Source: Parvularia atlantis
Lineage: Eukaryota > Opisthokonta > Rotosphaerida
Assembly (NCBI GenBank): GCA_943704415.1
Contig: CALSCO010002451.1
Span: 1 to 31,993 of the forward strand
Direction: 5' to 3'
DNA length: 31,993 bases
Part shown: positions 8,701-19,482 of the stretch, piece after piece
Layout: every line of letters starts with the position of its first letter
Numbering within the stretch: the first letter of the stretch is position 1
Position numbers and translations under genes: made by a program
Notes under the pieces: model-generated
What the model saw: the letters and a program-made list of their open reading frames with translations, nothing else
The model's database searches: none
Told to the model about the DNA's origin: nothing

Positions 8701-10075
8701 CCTACAGCAGCGCGAGGCACGTCTCGTGCACGCTGTCGAGAGCTGGATCGCGAGACGCACGCGCGGTGCGTGTGCACAACGCAAGCCTCGCCCGCTGACG
8801 GTCGCTGGCAGCTCGTGCGTGGGCGCACTGGCGGTTTGCGCGTGAGGAGTGTGCCGAGCGGGCAAGACGAGCGGACGCCGTGCAGCACTTTGTGGGCGTG
8901 CAGCCGCAGCCCGTGCCGTTTGATCTCCTCTTTCCTGGCGATATCATCTCGGTGAGACGTGTGCACCCCGCTCTGCTGGCCGCGTGCTGATGCGCGCATG
9001 CGAAGGAGGTGCTCGAGAGTGGTGAGCGACGGCCGTCGACAAGCACGGCCGTCTCGACGCTGCAGCAGCTCGCGGACGAGCTGGATGACGAGGACGAGTT
9101 CGAGCCCATGGACAGCGCGCCTGCTGCGCAGGCCGTCCACCCTGCGAAGCCGACCGAGCTGCAGCTCACGCTGCGTGGTACGCCAGCACGCACACGCACA
9201 CGGCTGCAGCCTGATGCCCTGCGCCCAGACGTGCTTGTGCGGCTGCTGGACAGCACACGCTTCTACGAGCGCGTCGGCAGCCTGGCGTGCGCGGCCGGTG
9301 ACAGCGTGCCGCGCGAGCACCTGCGCGCCGTCGTGCGCCTTTGGGACGCGATCGTCGACTGTGCAGCCACGGCGCCCCAGCTGGCCGAGCGGCGGTGCGT
9401 CCACGCCTGCACCGCCAGCTCAGAGCGTGCTGACGTCTCGCGTTAGGCGTGACCTTGCTCGTCTGCGCGTGGGCGATGCTCGCGAGCTGCACGGCGACGC
9501 TGCGCTCTCGGTCGAAGAGCTCAAGCAGGTGCTTGTGCGGCTCTGCGGACGCATGCAGCCGTCACCAGCAGGAGCAGCAGCAGCAGCAGACGCCGTAGAG
9601 GGCGCGCTCAGCTACGGCGGTGCGCAAACTCGCTGCGATCATTCCAGTGCTGACTGCGTCGATCGGGAAGGCAATCCCGTGCTGCGCCTGTACGAGGTGC
9701 TCACGCAGGTGCACTTGGACGCGGTCGACGGGCCCCAAGACCAGCGCATGCACCCGTGGCCCGCACAAGGGCTGCCGCTGTCGATCGAGGTCGTCAGTGC
9801 GATGGACGGCGTGACGGTGCGCGTGTGTATTGTCAGTCGTGACTCGCCGCTCAGCTTGCATGCAGGCGCTCGCCGCTACCACCGGCACTGCAAGCTCGCT
9901 CCGCAAGCGCGACATAACCGAGGCCGATGACAGCGGCCGCAAGCGCGCCCGCCCGCCCAGCGCGTTCCCGTTGTGGGACGGCGACCTCACACGGCGCCTG
10001 GACGAGCTGCGCCGGTCGCAGGCCGCATACGAGGCGATGCTCGCCGCGGCGATGGGGCGACGTGTGGTGCTGTGA
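5704..10075 (+). CDS. GANP/MCM3AP-type Sac3 protein (TREX-2 mRNA export scaffold)
   Basis: Large scaffold of the TREX-2 complex that couples transcription to mRNA export at the nuclear pore; 1175 residues. Residues 1-110 are acidic (DEG repeats). Residues 110-240 carry FG-nucleoporin-like PAFVFA/FMFSQ repeats. The Sac3 domain spans about 276-598: TGECEAMCPEYEMYMRE (human CPDMCPEKERYMRE), FEMVPGTE, IDVYNFVRDRARAI, DPLFIKFYNSG. Then come Ala/Pro-rich and Glu/Arg coiled-coil segments, and a region like the GANP CID (RVAHETVDAIVRDTC, AWAHWRFAREE). The C-terminus is basic, then a helix. Introns: 6529-6581, 6901-6951, 7031-7089, 7178-7230, 7528-7578, 7641-7700, 7826-7880, 7932-7986, 8368-8424, 8496-8542, 8766-8811, 8952-9005, 9178-9228, 9395-9446, 9620-9670, 9817-9865. 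I chose Met5704 because it starts the acidic domain; Met5632 is an alternative. That one gene covers the whole span rests on continuous frames and the GANP domain order. Confidence 0.87.
5738..5783 (+). repeat. 9-bp GACGAGGGC repeat coding for DEG
   Basis: About four to five copies of a GACGAGGGC unit encode an acidic Asp-Glu-Gly run near the start of the GANP-like protein. Slippage-type coding repeat. Confidence 0.8.
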
Positions 10076-10090
10076 GCCACGCCATACGTA

Positions 10091-12112
10091 CTAGTACACT
10101 TCAATGCAATTCTCAGAGAGACGGAAGACGTAGCCGCGCGGCGAGAAGATGATGCTGTGCGCTTTGCCCCAGTACGGGTTGCGCAGCACCTCGAGCAGCT
10201 GCGCGAGAAAGCCGACAAAGCCAAAATTATTGTGCTCCTCCGCGATGTTCTCCTGCAGCAGGTCGTCGCCGAACGAGGTCACGTCAAAAAAGATGTGCTG
10301 TGCCACGTTGTCAGTCGGCATCCTCTCCGGGGCGCGGAACAACATGTCGCTGACGGGATCGTAGATCGCGTTGTGCTTGTACTCTGTCAGCCTGCAGAGC
10401 TGTTCGTTGCACGGCCAGAGCAGACTGGGGCGGTGCGCGACGCCGGGCACGACGTAGACTTGACCATCGACGCTGTACCGCAGGTACGACGAGCGCAGGC
10501 CGAGCAGCTGAAAGGAACATGTCGGCGATATGGCCGTGGTTCCGTTGCGCAGCGCTTTGAGGCTGTTGCAGTGCCACACCAGCTCGCCCAACTGAGAGAA
10601 CAGCGCGAACGCGCACTCGGACGCACTCCACATGAGCACATGCCGCGGAGGCACCGCCGCGCCACGAATGTCGTTCAATTTTGACCCAAGCTCCGGGCAG
10701 GGCATCGTCTGGGCGTGCGGCTGTTGCGCGGGTGCCAGGAATCGGCCCAGGTGCGACAAGATGCCGATCTCGCGCGTGCTTGACTTCAACATCCAGATGA
10801 CGTCCCCGGCGACGGCGAGCACGCGCGCCTCGGCCTGCGGTGGGAGATAGAAGTACGCACCGGTCAGGGGCTCGACGACGCAGACCACGTCGTCCGCGTT
10901 CAGGACCCAGCTGCTCGCGAGCACGACCACGACATTGCCATTGTCGGCTGCCGTGACGCGGAACTGCGCATTGTAGCTGGCGATGTGCGGGAACATGCCG
11001 TTGACGACGCGCACGCATTGGCCGTCGGGCGTGCAGATCGAAACACGCCTCGCGTTGCCGTCGCCCACGACGACGTGGCCGGCGGGCGTGAAGCAGACAG
11101 ACTCGTGTTCCAGGACCGCCGACGTCTCCAGCGCGCCGCGCCAAAGTCCGTCCGCGCCGAGAAAGTGGATGCCGTACTTCTGCCAGTCTGGCGTACCCTT
11201 GTCCATCACGAGCAGATGGCCGGTCGGCGCGAGCCACAGGTCAGACAGGCGGCCGTGTGGCCACTGCTGCGGCGCCTGCTGGCCGCTGATGACGTACAGT
11301 GGTGCCGTGGCGCGGATGTACTCGCGCCGGATCACGGCGGTGCTGCGGTCCTCGTCGGGCGACCTGTAGAAGTGCGCGCTGAAGAGCACCGAGATGGGGT
11401 CCTGCAGGGGCGGACGCCGCCGGGTGCGCTTGCTCCCTAAGTCATTCAGCTGGGTCGCGCGGCGTTCGATGAGCTTCCACTGAGCGAGCGACCGTCCCGA
11501 CGCCTCCGCCATCGCCTTGAGCACCTCGCGTACGTGCGCGCGCGCCACCAGCAGCTTGTCGCGCTCGTCGTCGACCGCCTTGGTGTCAGCGGCAAACATC
11601 CGAAGCGCATCGGCGCGTAGGTCGTTCCGGCGCTGCTCGAGCACGGCAGCGAGCTCGACGGGCACGGTCGCCGTAGCACGCGCGTACTCCTCGTCGATGC
11701 GCGTCACGACGGCGGCCGAGCGCACGGCGAGATGGGCTAGACGCCTGTCCATCGCGTGGATGAACCCGCTCAGGTCCTGCTCGTCCACGCCCAGTTCCTC
11801 CTTGAGCCTCATGATCGTCACGCTGAGCTCATCCACCACGCTCTGCCGACGGGGCGAGCCCTTGACTGGCGGCGGCGGCGGCGGCGGCGTGTCCTGCTGC
11901 TGCGGCTCGAGCACGTCGGCGGACGCGAAGCCGGCGCCGCACATCAGCCCTTCGTCAACGCGCGCGACGCAGTGCGGCCGCTCGCTGGCGAGCGCGTCGG
12001 ACGTGCAGGCCATGCACATCACGTGCATGCACGGCAGGTGCACGGTCGTGGCCGGCGCGAGCTCCTCGTCGCAGCACTGGCAGAGCATCGTCGGGCGATC
12101 GTTCAGGCCCAA
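10091..12112 (-). CDS. RING-finger / beta-propeller (TRIM-NHL-like) protein, intronless
   Basis: Single uninterrupted reading frame, 673 residues, between genes that each carry many introns. The N-terminus has a RING-like pattern: C11-x2-C14, C28-x-H30, C33-x2-C36, then C48 and C58; the last pair is irregularly spaced. A Pro-rich run and a predicted coiled coil follow (about 85-235), then a long beta-rich region (about 260-600) with repeated units of the type LWLAPTGHLLVMDKG and VCFTPAGHVVVGDG, as in NHL-type beta-propellers. The order RING, coiled coil, propeller resembles TRIM-NHL ubiquitin ligases, which is an inference. Met at 12112 is first; a second Met at residue 9 also precedes the RING. 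Convergent with the GANP gene, 15 bp apart; head to head with DNAJC21. Substrates cannot be guessed. Confidence 0.8.
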   Translation of the reverse strand: MGLNDRPTMLCQCCDEELAPATTVHLPCMHVMCMACTSDALASERPHCVARVDEGLMCGAGFASADVLEPQQQDTPPPPPPPVKGSPRRQSVVDELSVTIMRLKEELGVDEQDLSGFIHAMDRRLAHLAVRSAAVVTRIDEEYARATATVPVELAAVLEQRRNDLRADALRMFAADTKAVDDERDKLLVARAHVREVLKAMAEASGRSLAQWKLIERRATQLNDLGSKRTRRRPPLQDPISVLFSAHFYRSPDEDRSTAVIRREYIRATAPLYVISGQQAPQQWPHGRLSDLWLAPTGHLLVMDKGTPDWQKYGIHFLGADGLWRGALETSAVLEHESVCFTPAGHVVVGDGNARRVSICTPDGQCVRVVNGMFPHIASYNAQFRVTAADNGNVVVVLASSWVLNADDVVCVVEPLTGAYFYLPPQAEARVLAVAGDVIWMLKSSTREIGILSHLGRFLAPAQQPHAQTMPCPELGSKLNDIRGAAVPPRHVLMWSASECAFALFSQLGELVWHCNSLKALRNGTTAISPTCSFQLLGLRSSYLRYSVDGQVYVVPGVAHRPSLLWPCNEQLCRLTEYKHNAIYDPVSDMLFRAPERMPTDNVAQHIFFDVTSFGDDLLQENIAEEHNNFGFVGFLAQLLEVLRNPYWGKAHSIIFSPRGYVFRLSENCIEVY

Positions 12113-12269
12113 AGCAAGATCAAAGGGCGGACTTCCACGGATCTGCCTTTTTTGGAAGCAGCCAATCAGTGCGCTGATTGGCTGTTCCGGATGAAGATGA
12201 TGTCATCGCTGACGTCAGCAGTAAGCCACAAGTTCCTGTCACGATACGCCGCCATTGCAATTCGCGCGG
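12113..12269. promoter_or_regulatory. Bidirectional promoter with inverted CCAAT boxes and a CRE
   Basis: 157 bp between head-to-head starts. GCCAATCAG (12161-12169) and its exact reverse complement CTGATTGGC (12174-12182) form a hairpin-like pair with a 4-nt spacer, so each strand has a CCAAT box. TGACGTCA, the CREB/ATF consensus, lies at 12210-12217 inside the 12-bp palindrome GCTGACGTCAGC, with a weaker TGATGTCA just upstream. The CRE ends 52 bp before the DNAJC21 start. Motif identities are seen directly; NF-Y and bZIP binding is inferred. Confidence 0.7.
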
Positions 12270-14417
12270 ATGAGACAGTGCTACTACGAGATCCTCGGCG
12301 TGGCGCGCGACGCGGGCGCGGCCGAGGTCAAGAAGGCCTACTTCCGCCAGGCGCTCCTGCTGCACCCCGGTGCGGCGCCTGATCGGCTCCCTCCCCGCGC
12401 ACCGATCGCGGCAGAGCGCTGACGTGCACGTGACCAGACAAGAACCCGGACAATGCGCACGAGGCGCACGTCAAGTTCACGGCGCTGCAGCAGGCCTACG
12501 CCGTCCTCAGCGATCCGAACGAGCGCGCGTGGTACGATGGGCACCGCGAGCAGATCCTGCACGAGGGTGCGAGCGGGCGTGCGCGGTTGCGCACGGCGGA
12601 CGGCGGCATTAATCGGCACACGCAGACGACGACGGCGGCGCGCCCGGCGAGGACGAGGGCCTGGTTAACCTTATGCCGTTCTTCAGCGCGAGCGCGTTCG
12701 CGGGTGCGCGCCGTGCTGCGCCTCGCCGATCGCAGGGCGTTAAGTGATGCGCAGGGTACGGCGACGACGCGCAGGGCTTCTACAACGTGTATCGCCGCGT
12801 GTTTGAGCAGATCGTTGAGATCGAGGCGCAGTACTCGCCCGAGGACGAGGTGCGCGCGGTGTAGTGCGGCTGCTGCGACGTCGTGGCTGAGTGTGGGTGT
12901 AGCACGGGTACGACAACGCCGACGCGCCGTCGTTCGGCAACGAGGGCAGCGACGAGGAGGACGTCAAACACTTCTACGCGTTCTGGTCCAACTTTGTGTC
13001 GAACCACCCGTTCGGCTTCGTCGACAAGTGGCGGCTGAGCGAAGTGCGCACTTGCGCAAGCGCAGCTTTGTCGGCTGTAGCCGTGCCGCGCGCGTGCGCG
13101 CACAGGCGCCGAACCGCCAGGTCAAACGGCTGATGGAGCAGGAGAACAAGAAGCTGCGCTCGACAGCGCGCAAGGAGTTCAACGACACCGTGCGGGTGCG
13201 CGGGTGCAATGGTGTTGTGGCACGCTCACGCCGAGCAGAGCCTCGTCGCGTTCGTGCGCAAGCGCGACCGGCGCGTGGACGCTTTTGCCGCGGCTCGCAA
13301 GGCACGCGACGAGGAGAGGCAGCGCGCTGAGCAGGAGCGGCTCAAGGACGAGCGGCGCAAGGTGCGCTGCGAGTTGCGAGTGCAGTGTTTGGCTCAGTGC
13401 GTGCGCGCGCGAGCAGAAGCAGGAGGCCGCCAAGGCGTACCAGCTGCCGGACTGGGCGCGGGCCGACGTCACGCTGGAAGGTGTGCTCACGCATACGCGG
13501 GCTGCGTAGCGCCTGTGACGCTTTGCGCGCAGAGCTGGAAGCGCGACTCAACGGCGACATCCTGCCGTCGCGGCTGCCGCAGGCGGACGGCGAGGGTGCG
13601 GGCGACGAGGACGACGAGGACGAGGTCGACGAGCTGTACTGCGTCGCGTGCAACAAGCACTTCAAGTCGGAGAAGCAGTGTGTGGCCGGTATGGCGTGTC
13701 GACCGCCGCCGTTGCTGAACCGTGCGCCACCAGGTGGGAGAACCATGAGCGGTCCAAGAAGCACCTCGACCGCATGGCACAGCTGTGCGAGGAGATGGTG
13801 GCCGAGGCCGAGGCGGAGGAGGCCGAGCAGACGGGCGACGGTGCGGACGGCGAGACGGCAGACGCGCAGCTGGCCAGCGACGACGAGGATGAAGATGACG
13901 GCGGCGCGGCCGCCAGACGGTCCAAGAAGGTGCGCGTGACACCGCACCGGCCTCGCTGGCTGACTTGTGCACGCAGGACAAGAAGAAGCAGAAGAAGCAG
14001 AAGCAGAAGGCGCTGAGCTCGGACGACCTCGTCGACGCCGTGACCGAGACCGTGGCGGCCGTGACGCTCGGCGCCGACGCGCATGAGCACGAGCAGCTGC
14101 CGGCGCCGGAGGACGCCGAGGAGGCGGACGGCGGCAAGCGGCGCAAGGGGCGGCGCGCGGCCAAGGGGTCCACATCGGTCGTGTCTGCGCCCGCACCCGA
14201 GCCAGTCGCGCCCGCACCCGCGGTCGACACGGACCACGTGTGCGCCGTTTGCAAGCGGACGTTTGCGGCGCGCAACCAGCTTTTCACGCACATCAAGTCG
14301 ACAGGCCACGCCGTGCCGCTGGCCGACGAGCCCAAGCCCGCCGCGCCTGCACCCGCCAAGGGCAAGAAGGGCCGGCGCGGGCGGAAGCGTGGGGGCGACG
14401 ACGACGATGACTGGTAG
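12270..14417 (+). CDS. DNAJC21: DNAJC21/Jjj1-like J-domain protein (60S ribosome maturation)
   Basis: J-protein that, in yeast and human, works with Hsp70 and a Rei1-type factor to release shuttling proteins from late cytoplasmic pre-60S particles. 533 residues, nearly the same as human (531). J-domain: [20 protein letters not shown] with HPD at 32-34, restored by splicing intron 1. Then [35 protein letters not shown], a charged helix ([24 protein letters not shown]), zinc finger 1 ([23 protein letters not shown]), a Lys-rich segment, and zinc finger 2 ([18 protein letters not shown]), all in family order. Introns: 12370-12437, 12567-12625, 12704-12754, 12850-12902, 13044-13105, 13196-13238, 13362-13416, 13481-13532, 13678-13733, 13930-13976. 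It ends in a poly-Asp DDDDDW tail, 51 bp from the next stop. Confidence 0.95.
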
Positions 14418-14468
14418 GCCTAGACTGTGAGCAACTGTAGCGGCACTGGCACAAACACACGCAAAACA

Positions 14469-17400
14469 TCACGCGGCTGACCGCAGCGCGGCAAAGCTGC
14501 TGGCAAGGCGCGGCTGCGTGGCGAGCTCGGCCGACGTGGTGTAGATCAGCCGCATGATCTGCTGCGAGGGCTCCTCGGCGCCCTGGTTGGGCGACGCGAC
14601 AACGAGCTGGCTCGCAAACGGCGTTGCTGACGGCCTGCGCAGTTCCGTGAGACGGTTGCTGCGCCGCTGCGAGCGTCGCACCGTGTGCACAACACCGCCG
14701 CGGTGATGCACGGCCGCGTCTCAAGCAGGTTGCCGTTGAGCAGCGAGCGTACCTCGATCTGCGTGGCCGTGACGCCGACCACGACCGGGCTGAGGAAGTC
14801 TGTCGCGGGGCCGCATGAGCCGCGCGCTGCGAAGAACGGACACACGCGCACCGACGTGCAGCGGTGTCGCCGACCACTTGAAGACGACGTCGCGCGCCTG
14901 CTTGCCGTCGGTCGACACGACACATGAAAGGTCTGCTCGCAGCGCAGCGCGTCAGCATGCGGCGGCGCGACGCTTGAGCGCACTGTTGTACGACAGCAGC
15001 ACCTCCTGCCCGAGCACGACGATCGAGATCGGTTCCACGCGCGCCGGCGGGCTCGGCAGCGGGATCTGTTGCACCGAGCCGTCTGTGCGCGCGCGTCAGT
15101 GGAGCCGATGCTCTCGCAAGGCCGACGCGCACCCTTGATCGACACGCGCACAAAGCCGCTCGGAACGGCCGCAAACACGTGGTCGTCGCCCACGAAGCGC
15201 AGGATCGTCGGCTGATCGGGCAGTGTAAACTCCTGCTCGCGCACACAGCACGTGCGTCAGATGGCCGACGCGGGCGCAGGCGACACGGCCGCACCTTGAG
15301 CTTGGCAAAGCTCGAGCGTGTCGGCTGCCACACGCAGAGCACGAGCTGCCGCTTGACGACGTACAGCAGCAGCAGCTCGCCCGATGGTGTCTCGTCGAGC
15401 ACGCGCACGTCAAACGCGGTCACGTTCTTCGTCTCCTGCTCGGCGCGGTCACATCCTTTGCTGCGAGCGATGCGTACGGTGCGCACCTCGAGCTTGGTGC
15501 TTTGAGCCTCGCCTCGCTCGACCGCGGCGAGGTCGTAGACAAATAGGTACGGATGTCCGCCCGGTCGGCCTGCAGGCCAGTCAGCTGCGTCAGGCGCACG
15601 AGCAGCGACGCACACTCGAGCGTGATCGCGATGCCCATGTCGTCCACGACGCGCAGCTGCGTGCACTGGCGCGCCTTGGCCACCGGCAGGTCCTCGTAGC
15701 CGTCCGCTGCGCATAATCATCAGCCAGCGAGCAAAGGCGGACAGGCAAGCACGCACAGGATGCAATCGCCAGGCCGGCGGGCGTCCCGAGCAGCAGCTGG
15801 TTTTCCCACACGGCACCGCAGAGCACCTCGCGTGCCGTCTGTGGCACCTCGGTCCGCAGCAGCCACCGCTGCGCAACGTCAGCACGCGTGCGCGTGGTAG
15901 TCAGGCCGTACGTACGCGATCGTCGCCGTCCTCTGCACCGGTGCCGTCGCCACGGCGGTTCTCCTGCGCCTCCTGGTTGAGCCGCTGCGTGCGACGTGAG
16001 CTCATCTCGCGGTGCACTGCGCACGAGCCGACGCACGCGCTGCGCGACGCCCTTCTTCGCGTCCGACAGGAAGCGCTCCTGGATTTGGATGAGCAGGGCG
16101 AGTAGCGTGCGCTTGCGGCGCGCCATAAACGCCGGCGCCTTGTACGCGGCCTTCTCGGCGTTGATCACTGGTGGCGCGTCGGCGCGCGTCAGACAGAGTT
16201 GCGTGAGCGAGCGCGTGCGCACTCTTCGCCAGCAGGAACTGACGGAACGCGTCGGCGCTGCTCCAGATGGCCGGGAAGGGCAGCTGCGGCCCGTATGCGG
16301 GGACTTTGTCGTTTGTGCACACATTGAGTCTGTGCACGCGCAGTCAGCCAGCTTGACGCTCCAGCTGCTCTCATCGCACCGGTACTGCGGGGCGCCGTCG
16401 ACGACACCGAGGCGCTCGACGACCAGGAAGACATCTGTGCGCCCGAGCTTGAGTGGCGTGCGCAGAGTACTGCAAACGGCACGCACGCAGAAAGTGCGAC
16501 GTGATCGTCAGCGGCGAGAAGCGCACACCCGGCTCGTCCTGGAAGACGATCGTGACAATGTCGTTGCCGATGTGGCGCTTGCGCTCGAGCTGGGCGCACA
16601 CACCGTGCGCGTTAGCCGGTGAGTGCAGCACGACCACTGCGCGTGCCTGCTGCGCCTCGGTTGTGCTGTACGGCAGCAGCGTCGAGACGTGGAACATGAC
16701 GTTGTATCCGTTGAAGCGCGTGAACACCGACTCCCTCCCGGTCGTCTCGCCTAGCGGCGGCATGGTCAATGACCGTCCCCGCACGGTCAACGCGGCGCAC
16801 CGGTGTTGCTCAGACCGCCGCGGTAGCCCGTCCAGCCCTTGAGCTGGATGCGGTCGCCGAGCACCGCAAGGAAGTCATCGAACGCAGGCGAGCCGTGCTC
16901 TTGCGCCCGTCTTCAGGCGCACGGCGTATGCGCGCACACGGCACGCACCGTTGCCAAACATCTCGTCCTGCTGCGTCTGGCCCTTGCGGCAGAAGACGAC
17001 GCCAAACTTGAAGTCGACGTTGCACTGCTCCTGTGTTGACGCGCGTGCGCCGTTAGCCGAGGGAACGCATAAAGGGCGCGCCACGGACGTTCTCCATCTT
17101 GACGAGCTCGGCCGCGAGCTCGGCGCCCGCGGGCGACGTGCTCGAGACCTGGCGCAGCGTGTGCTGCAGGTCGGCGAGCTGCGGCGCGGCGATCTCGAGC
17201 AGCTGCCGAGTGCGTTTTGTGAGGGTGCGCTGCGCGACGAGCGAGCACGCAGACTCACTTGCGCGGGCGTGAGCGTCTCCTTCTCCTGCACGGGGATCGT
17301 CAGCTGCTCGTTGCCCGTCTTGAGCCAGACGACGACGCGGTACTGCGCTCGGTCCTGTAGGCAGGCACACACATAACCGTCGCGCTCACGCGCACGCACC

Positions 17401-18804
17401 TGGAAGAACGGCGTCTGCGCCTGCCGGTCGACCTCGCGGATGACCGACATGACGAACGGGTCATCGTGGTCGTTCGAGATGAAGTGCTCGTGCTCTGCGC
17501 CGCGCGTCGCACGCATCAGCAGCCGCAGCGCAGGCACAGAGCGGCACGACCGCACCGCGCTCGACAAAGTACAGGCGGTACCACGCGTTCTCGCTCTCGG
17601 GGTTCTCGACCGCGGCCGCGGCTGCGCCCGGGCCAACCGCTACGCCCTTCAGTAGCCGTCCCGACACGCCTGCGCGGCGCGAACGTCATGCAGACAGCGG
17701 CGCAGGGCGCGTGCGCACCGTCCTCGATGCGGAAGCCCGGCGTGGGCGGGATGAGCACGGGCGGCTTGACCATGAGCGTCGCGCGCCGTTGGGGCATGCG
17801 CGCCGCGAGCATGCTGAGTGCGGCCTGCCGCGTCTGCAGGTCAACCCAGAGCACGAGCACGCTGGCCGGCTGGAACACGGTCTGCACGGCGGCGGTGTGG
17901 CTCAGAGCGGCAGATGATCAGGCGGTACGGCAGACGCACGCGCGACACGGCCATGACCGACTCGTAGATGCTCGCGACGTGCCATCGCGACTTTGCAAAC
18001 ACGGCCAGCACGCGCTCGACCGTGAAGAGCTCGTCGACAAACCTGCGCTCAGCGCGATCAGCCGCACAGGCAACGCGCGCAGCACGCTGAAGCTCACCAG
18101 CCGCGCTCGTCGATGCGCTTCGCGGCGCTCGGCAGGTGCTCGGTCAGCTCGCGCGCGATCTGCGGCGGCACGGCGCCGCACGCGCGCAGGCCGCGCTGCA
18201 GGCCAACCTCGACCGCGAGGTAGCGCTTCCTTGCGCGCTGCACCGCACAGATCGATCGCTCAGCAGGAGGACGGGCGCCAGCGACCGCGACGCACCGCGA
18301 CGCCGCCCCGCAGCGCCTCGAGCACGCCGCGCACGGCCGCGACCCACTCGTTCATCTCGGCGGCGCTGTCGGCGGCGAAGTAGTACGTGCGCGCCGCATC
18401 TGCACGGGCCGTTCGTGAGCACCAGGCGATCGCAGACGGGACGGCGCACCGTCGGCCGGCGTGAGCGCGAAGCAGTGCGGCACCTTGGGCCGGTCGCGCG
18501 TTGGGCCGACCGCCTTGTAGTCCTGCAGATACACGGTGCCCTGCACGGCCGGATCCTGCAAACGTACACGCACGGTAAGCAGCCGCACTGCAGCGGCGTC
18601 CAAGCGGACGCGCGCCTCGGGCGTCTTGTGGTAGACGAGCGTGCTCGCGCTCAAAACACACCTGCGACGCGGGTGAGACAGCGCGTCGCACGCCTCGCCG
18701 CGCCACGCGCCCGCCGCGCGCCCGCACCAGCGCTTCTTCCACGACTTGTGCGAGCCGCCCTCCTTGGTGAGGTACCCGCGCTTGACCGTGGCGGTGCTGG
18801 CCAT
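14469..18804 (-). CDS. PH-RapGAP-CNH protein (GARNL3-like Rap GTPase activator)
   Basis: Predicted GTPase-activating protein for a Rap-type small GTPase; 993 residues. PH domain at 1-131: [42 protein letters not shown]. Rap-GAP region at about 285-555: [48 protein letters not shown], and [16 protein letters not shown] with the catalytic Asn thumb at about N510. Linker [12 protein letters not shown], then a citron-homology (CNH) propeller at about 657-990: [41 protein letters not shown]. Rap-GAP plus CNH is the animal GARNL3 layout; the N-terminal PH is extra. Introns: 18727-18662, 18449-18400, 18295-18238, 18097-18043, 17939-17882, 17718-17670, 17555-17495, 17399-17355, 17258-17203, 17088-17031, 16948-16900, 16800-16751, 16646-16590 (GC donor), 16486-16435, 16379-16330, 16222-16168, 16036-15985, 15915-15869, 15756-15707, 15613-15570, 15294-15233, 15132-15083, 14983-14933, 14851-14800, 14711-14635. 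Met18867 is an in-frame alternative start. Confidence 0.9.
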
Positions 18805-18912
18805 GCAGAACGAGGGGCGCGCGAGAGCGAACGACGAAACAGCGACGGAACGGTGACACGCGCCCATGCTGGCTATCGCCTGGCAGATTCGCTCAACGGC
18901 GCGCTCAAGTCG
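18805..18912. promoter_or_regulatory. Divergent promoter, RapGAP-CNH / dynein light chain
   Basis: 108 bp between head-to-head starts. I see no CCAAT or CRE element. The RapGAP alternative start at 18867 lies inside it, so the true non-coding space may be as little as about 45 bp. Confidence 0.4.
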
Positions 18913-19448
18913 ATGGCGGGCGCGTTGGGCGGCGGGCCGGCGCCGCAGCCGTTCAAGGCGGACGAGGCGGACGCGATCATCCGCGACGTGCGTGCGCCGT
19001 GCGGCTGCGGCTGCTGGCGGGCGGCCCCTGAGCGGCGCGCGGCGCGCAGACGGTCGAGCGCGTGATCCAGAACTCGCCCTACAGCCACGCCAAGGTCGCG
19101 CAGTGGAACCAGGAGATCGTCGACAAGTGCCTCAAGGGCCTGACCGCACTCAACCGGCCCTTCAAGTACATCGGTGCGCGGGCGAGCGTGGGGCCGCTGC
19201 TGCGCGGGCGCGCTGAACGAGCGAGTGGACGCAGTCACATGCGTGATCATGCAGAAGGCCGGCGTCGGCCTCCACGCCACCAGCTCGTGCTACTGGGACA
19301 GCGCGACCGACGGTGCGTCGGTGCCTTGCGTGTGCGCGCGTGTGTGGCCGTGGATGCTGACGGCGCATCGACGGCAGGCAGTACCACCGTGCGATGGGAG
19401 AACAAGTCGCTGCACTGCATCGTGAGCGTGTTTGCCGTGGCCATGTGA
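18913..19448 (+). CDS. Tctex-type dynein light chain
   Basis: Small light chain that dimerises on dynein intermediate chains and helps attach cargo; 115 residues against 113 in human DYNLT1. Introns 18988-19049, 19174-19234 and 19313-19377 are removed to give [86 protein letters not shown] and the end [10 protein letters not shown], which follow Tctex1 nearly residue by residue ([27 protein letters not shown]). The start is the first in-frame ATG; upstream in-frame sequence has none. It implies a dynein motor, cytoplasmic or ciliary, in this organism. Confidence 0.95.
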
Positions 19449-19482
19449 CGTTGCGATCAGTGCCGACCGCGCATGCGCTCTC

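Noticed and set aside
14293-15885. A 530-codon minus-strand frame taken as one protein
   Set aside because: Only parts of it agree with the CNH domain; it runs through several introns in the wrong frame and past the true stop at 14469 into the DNAJC21 gene.
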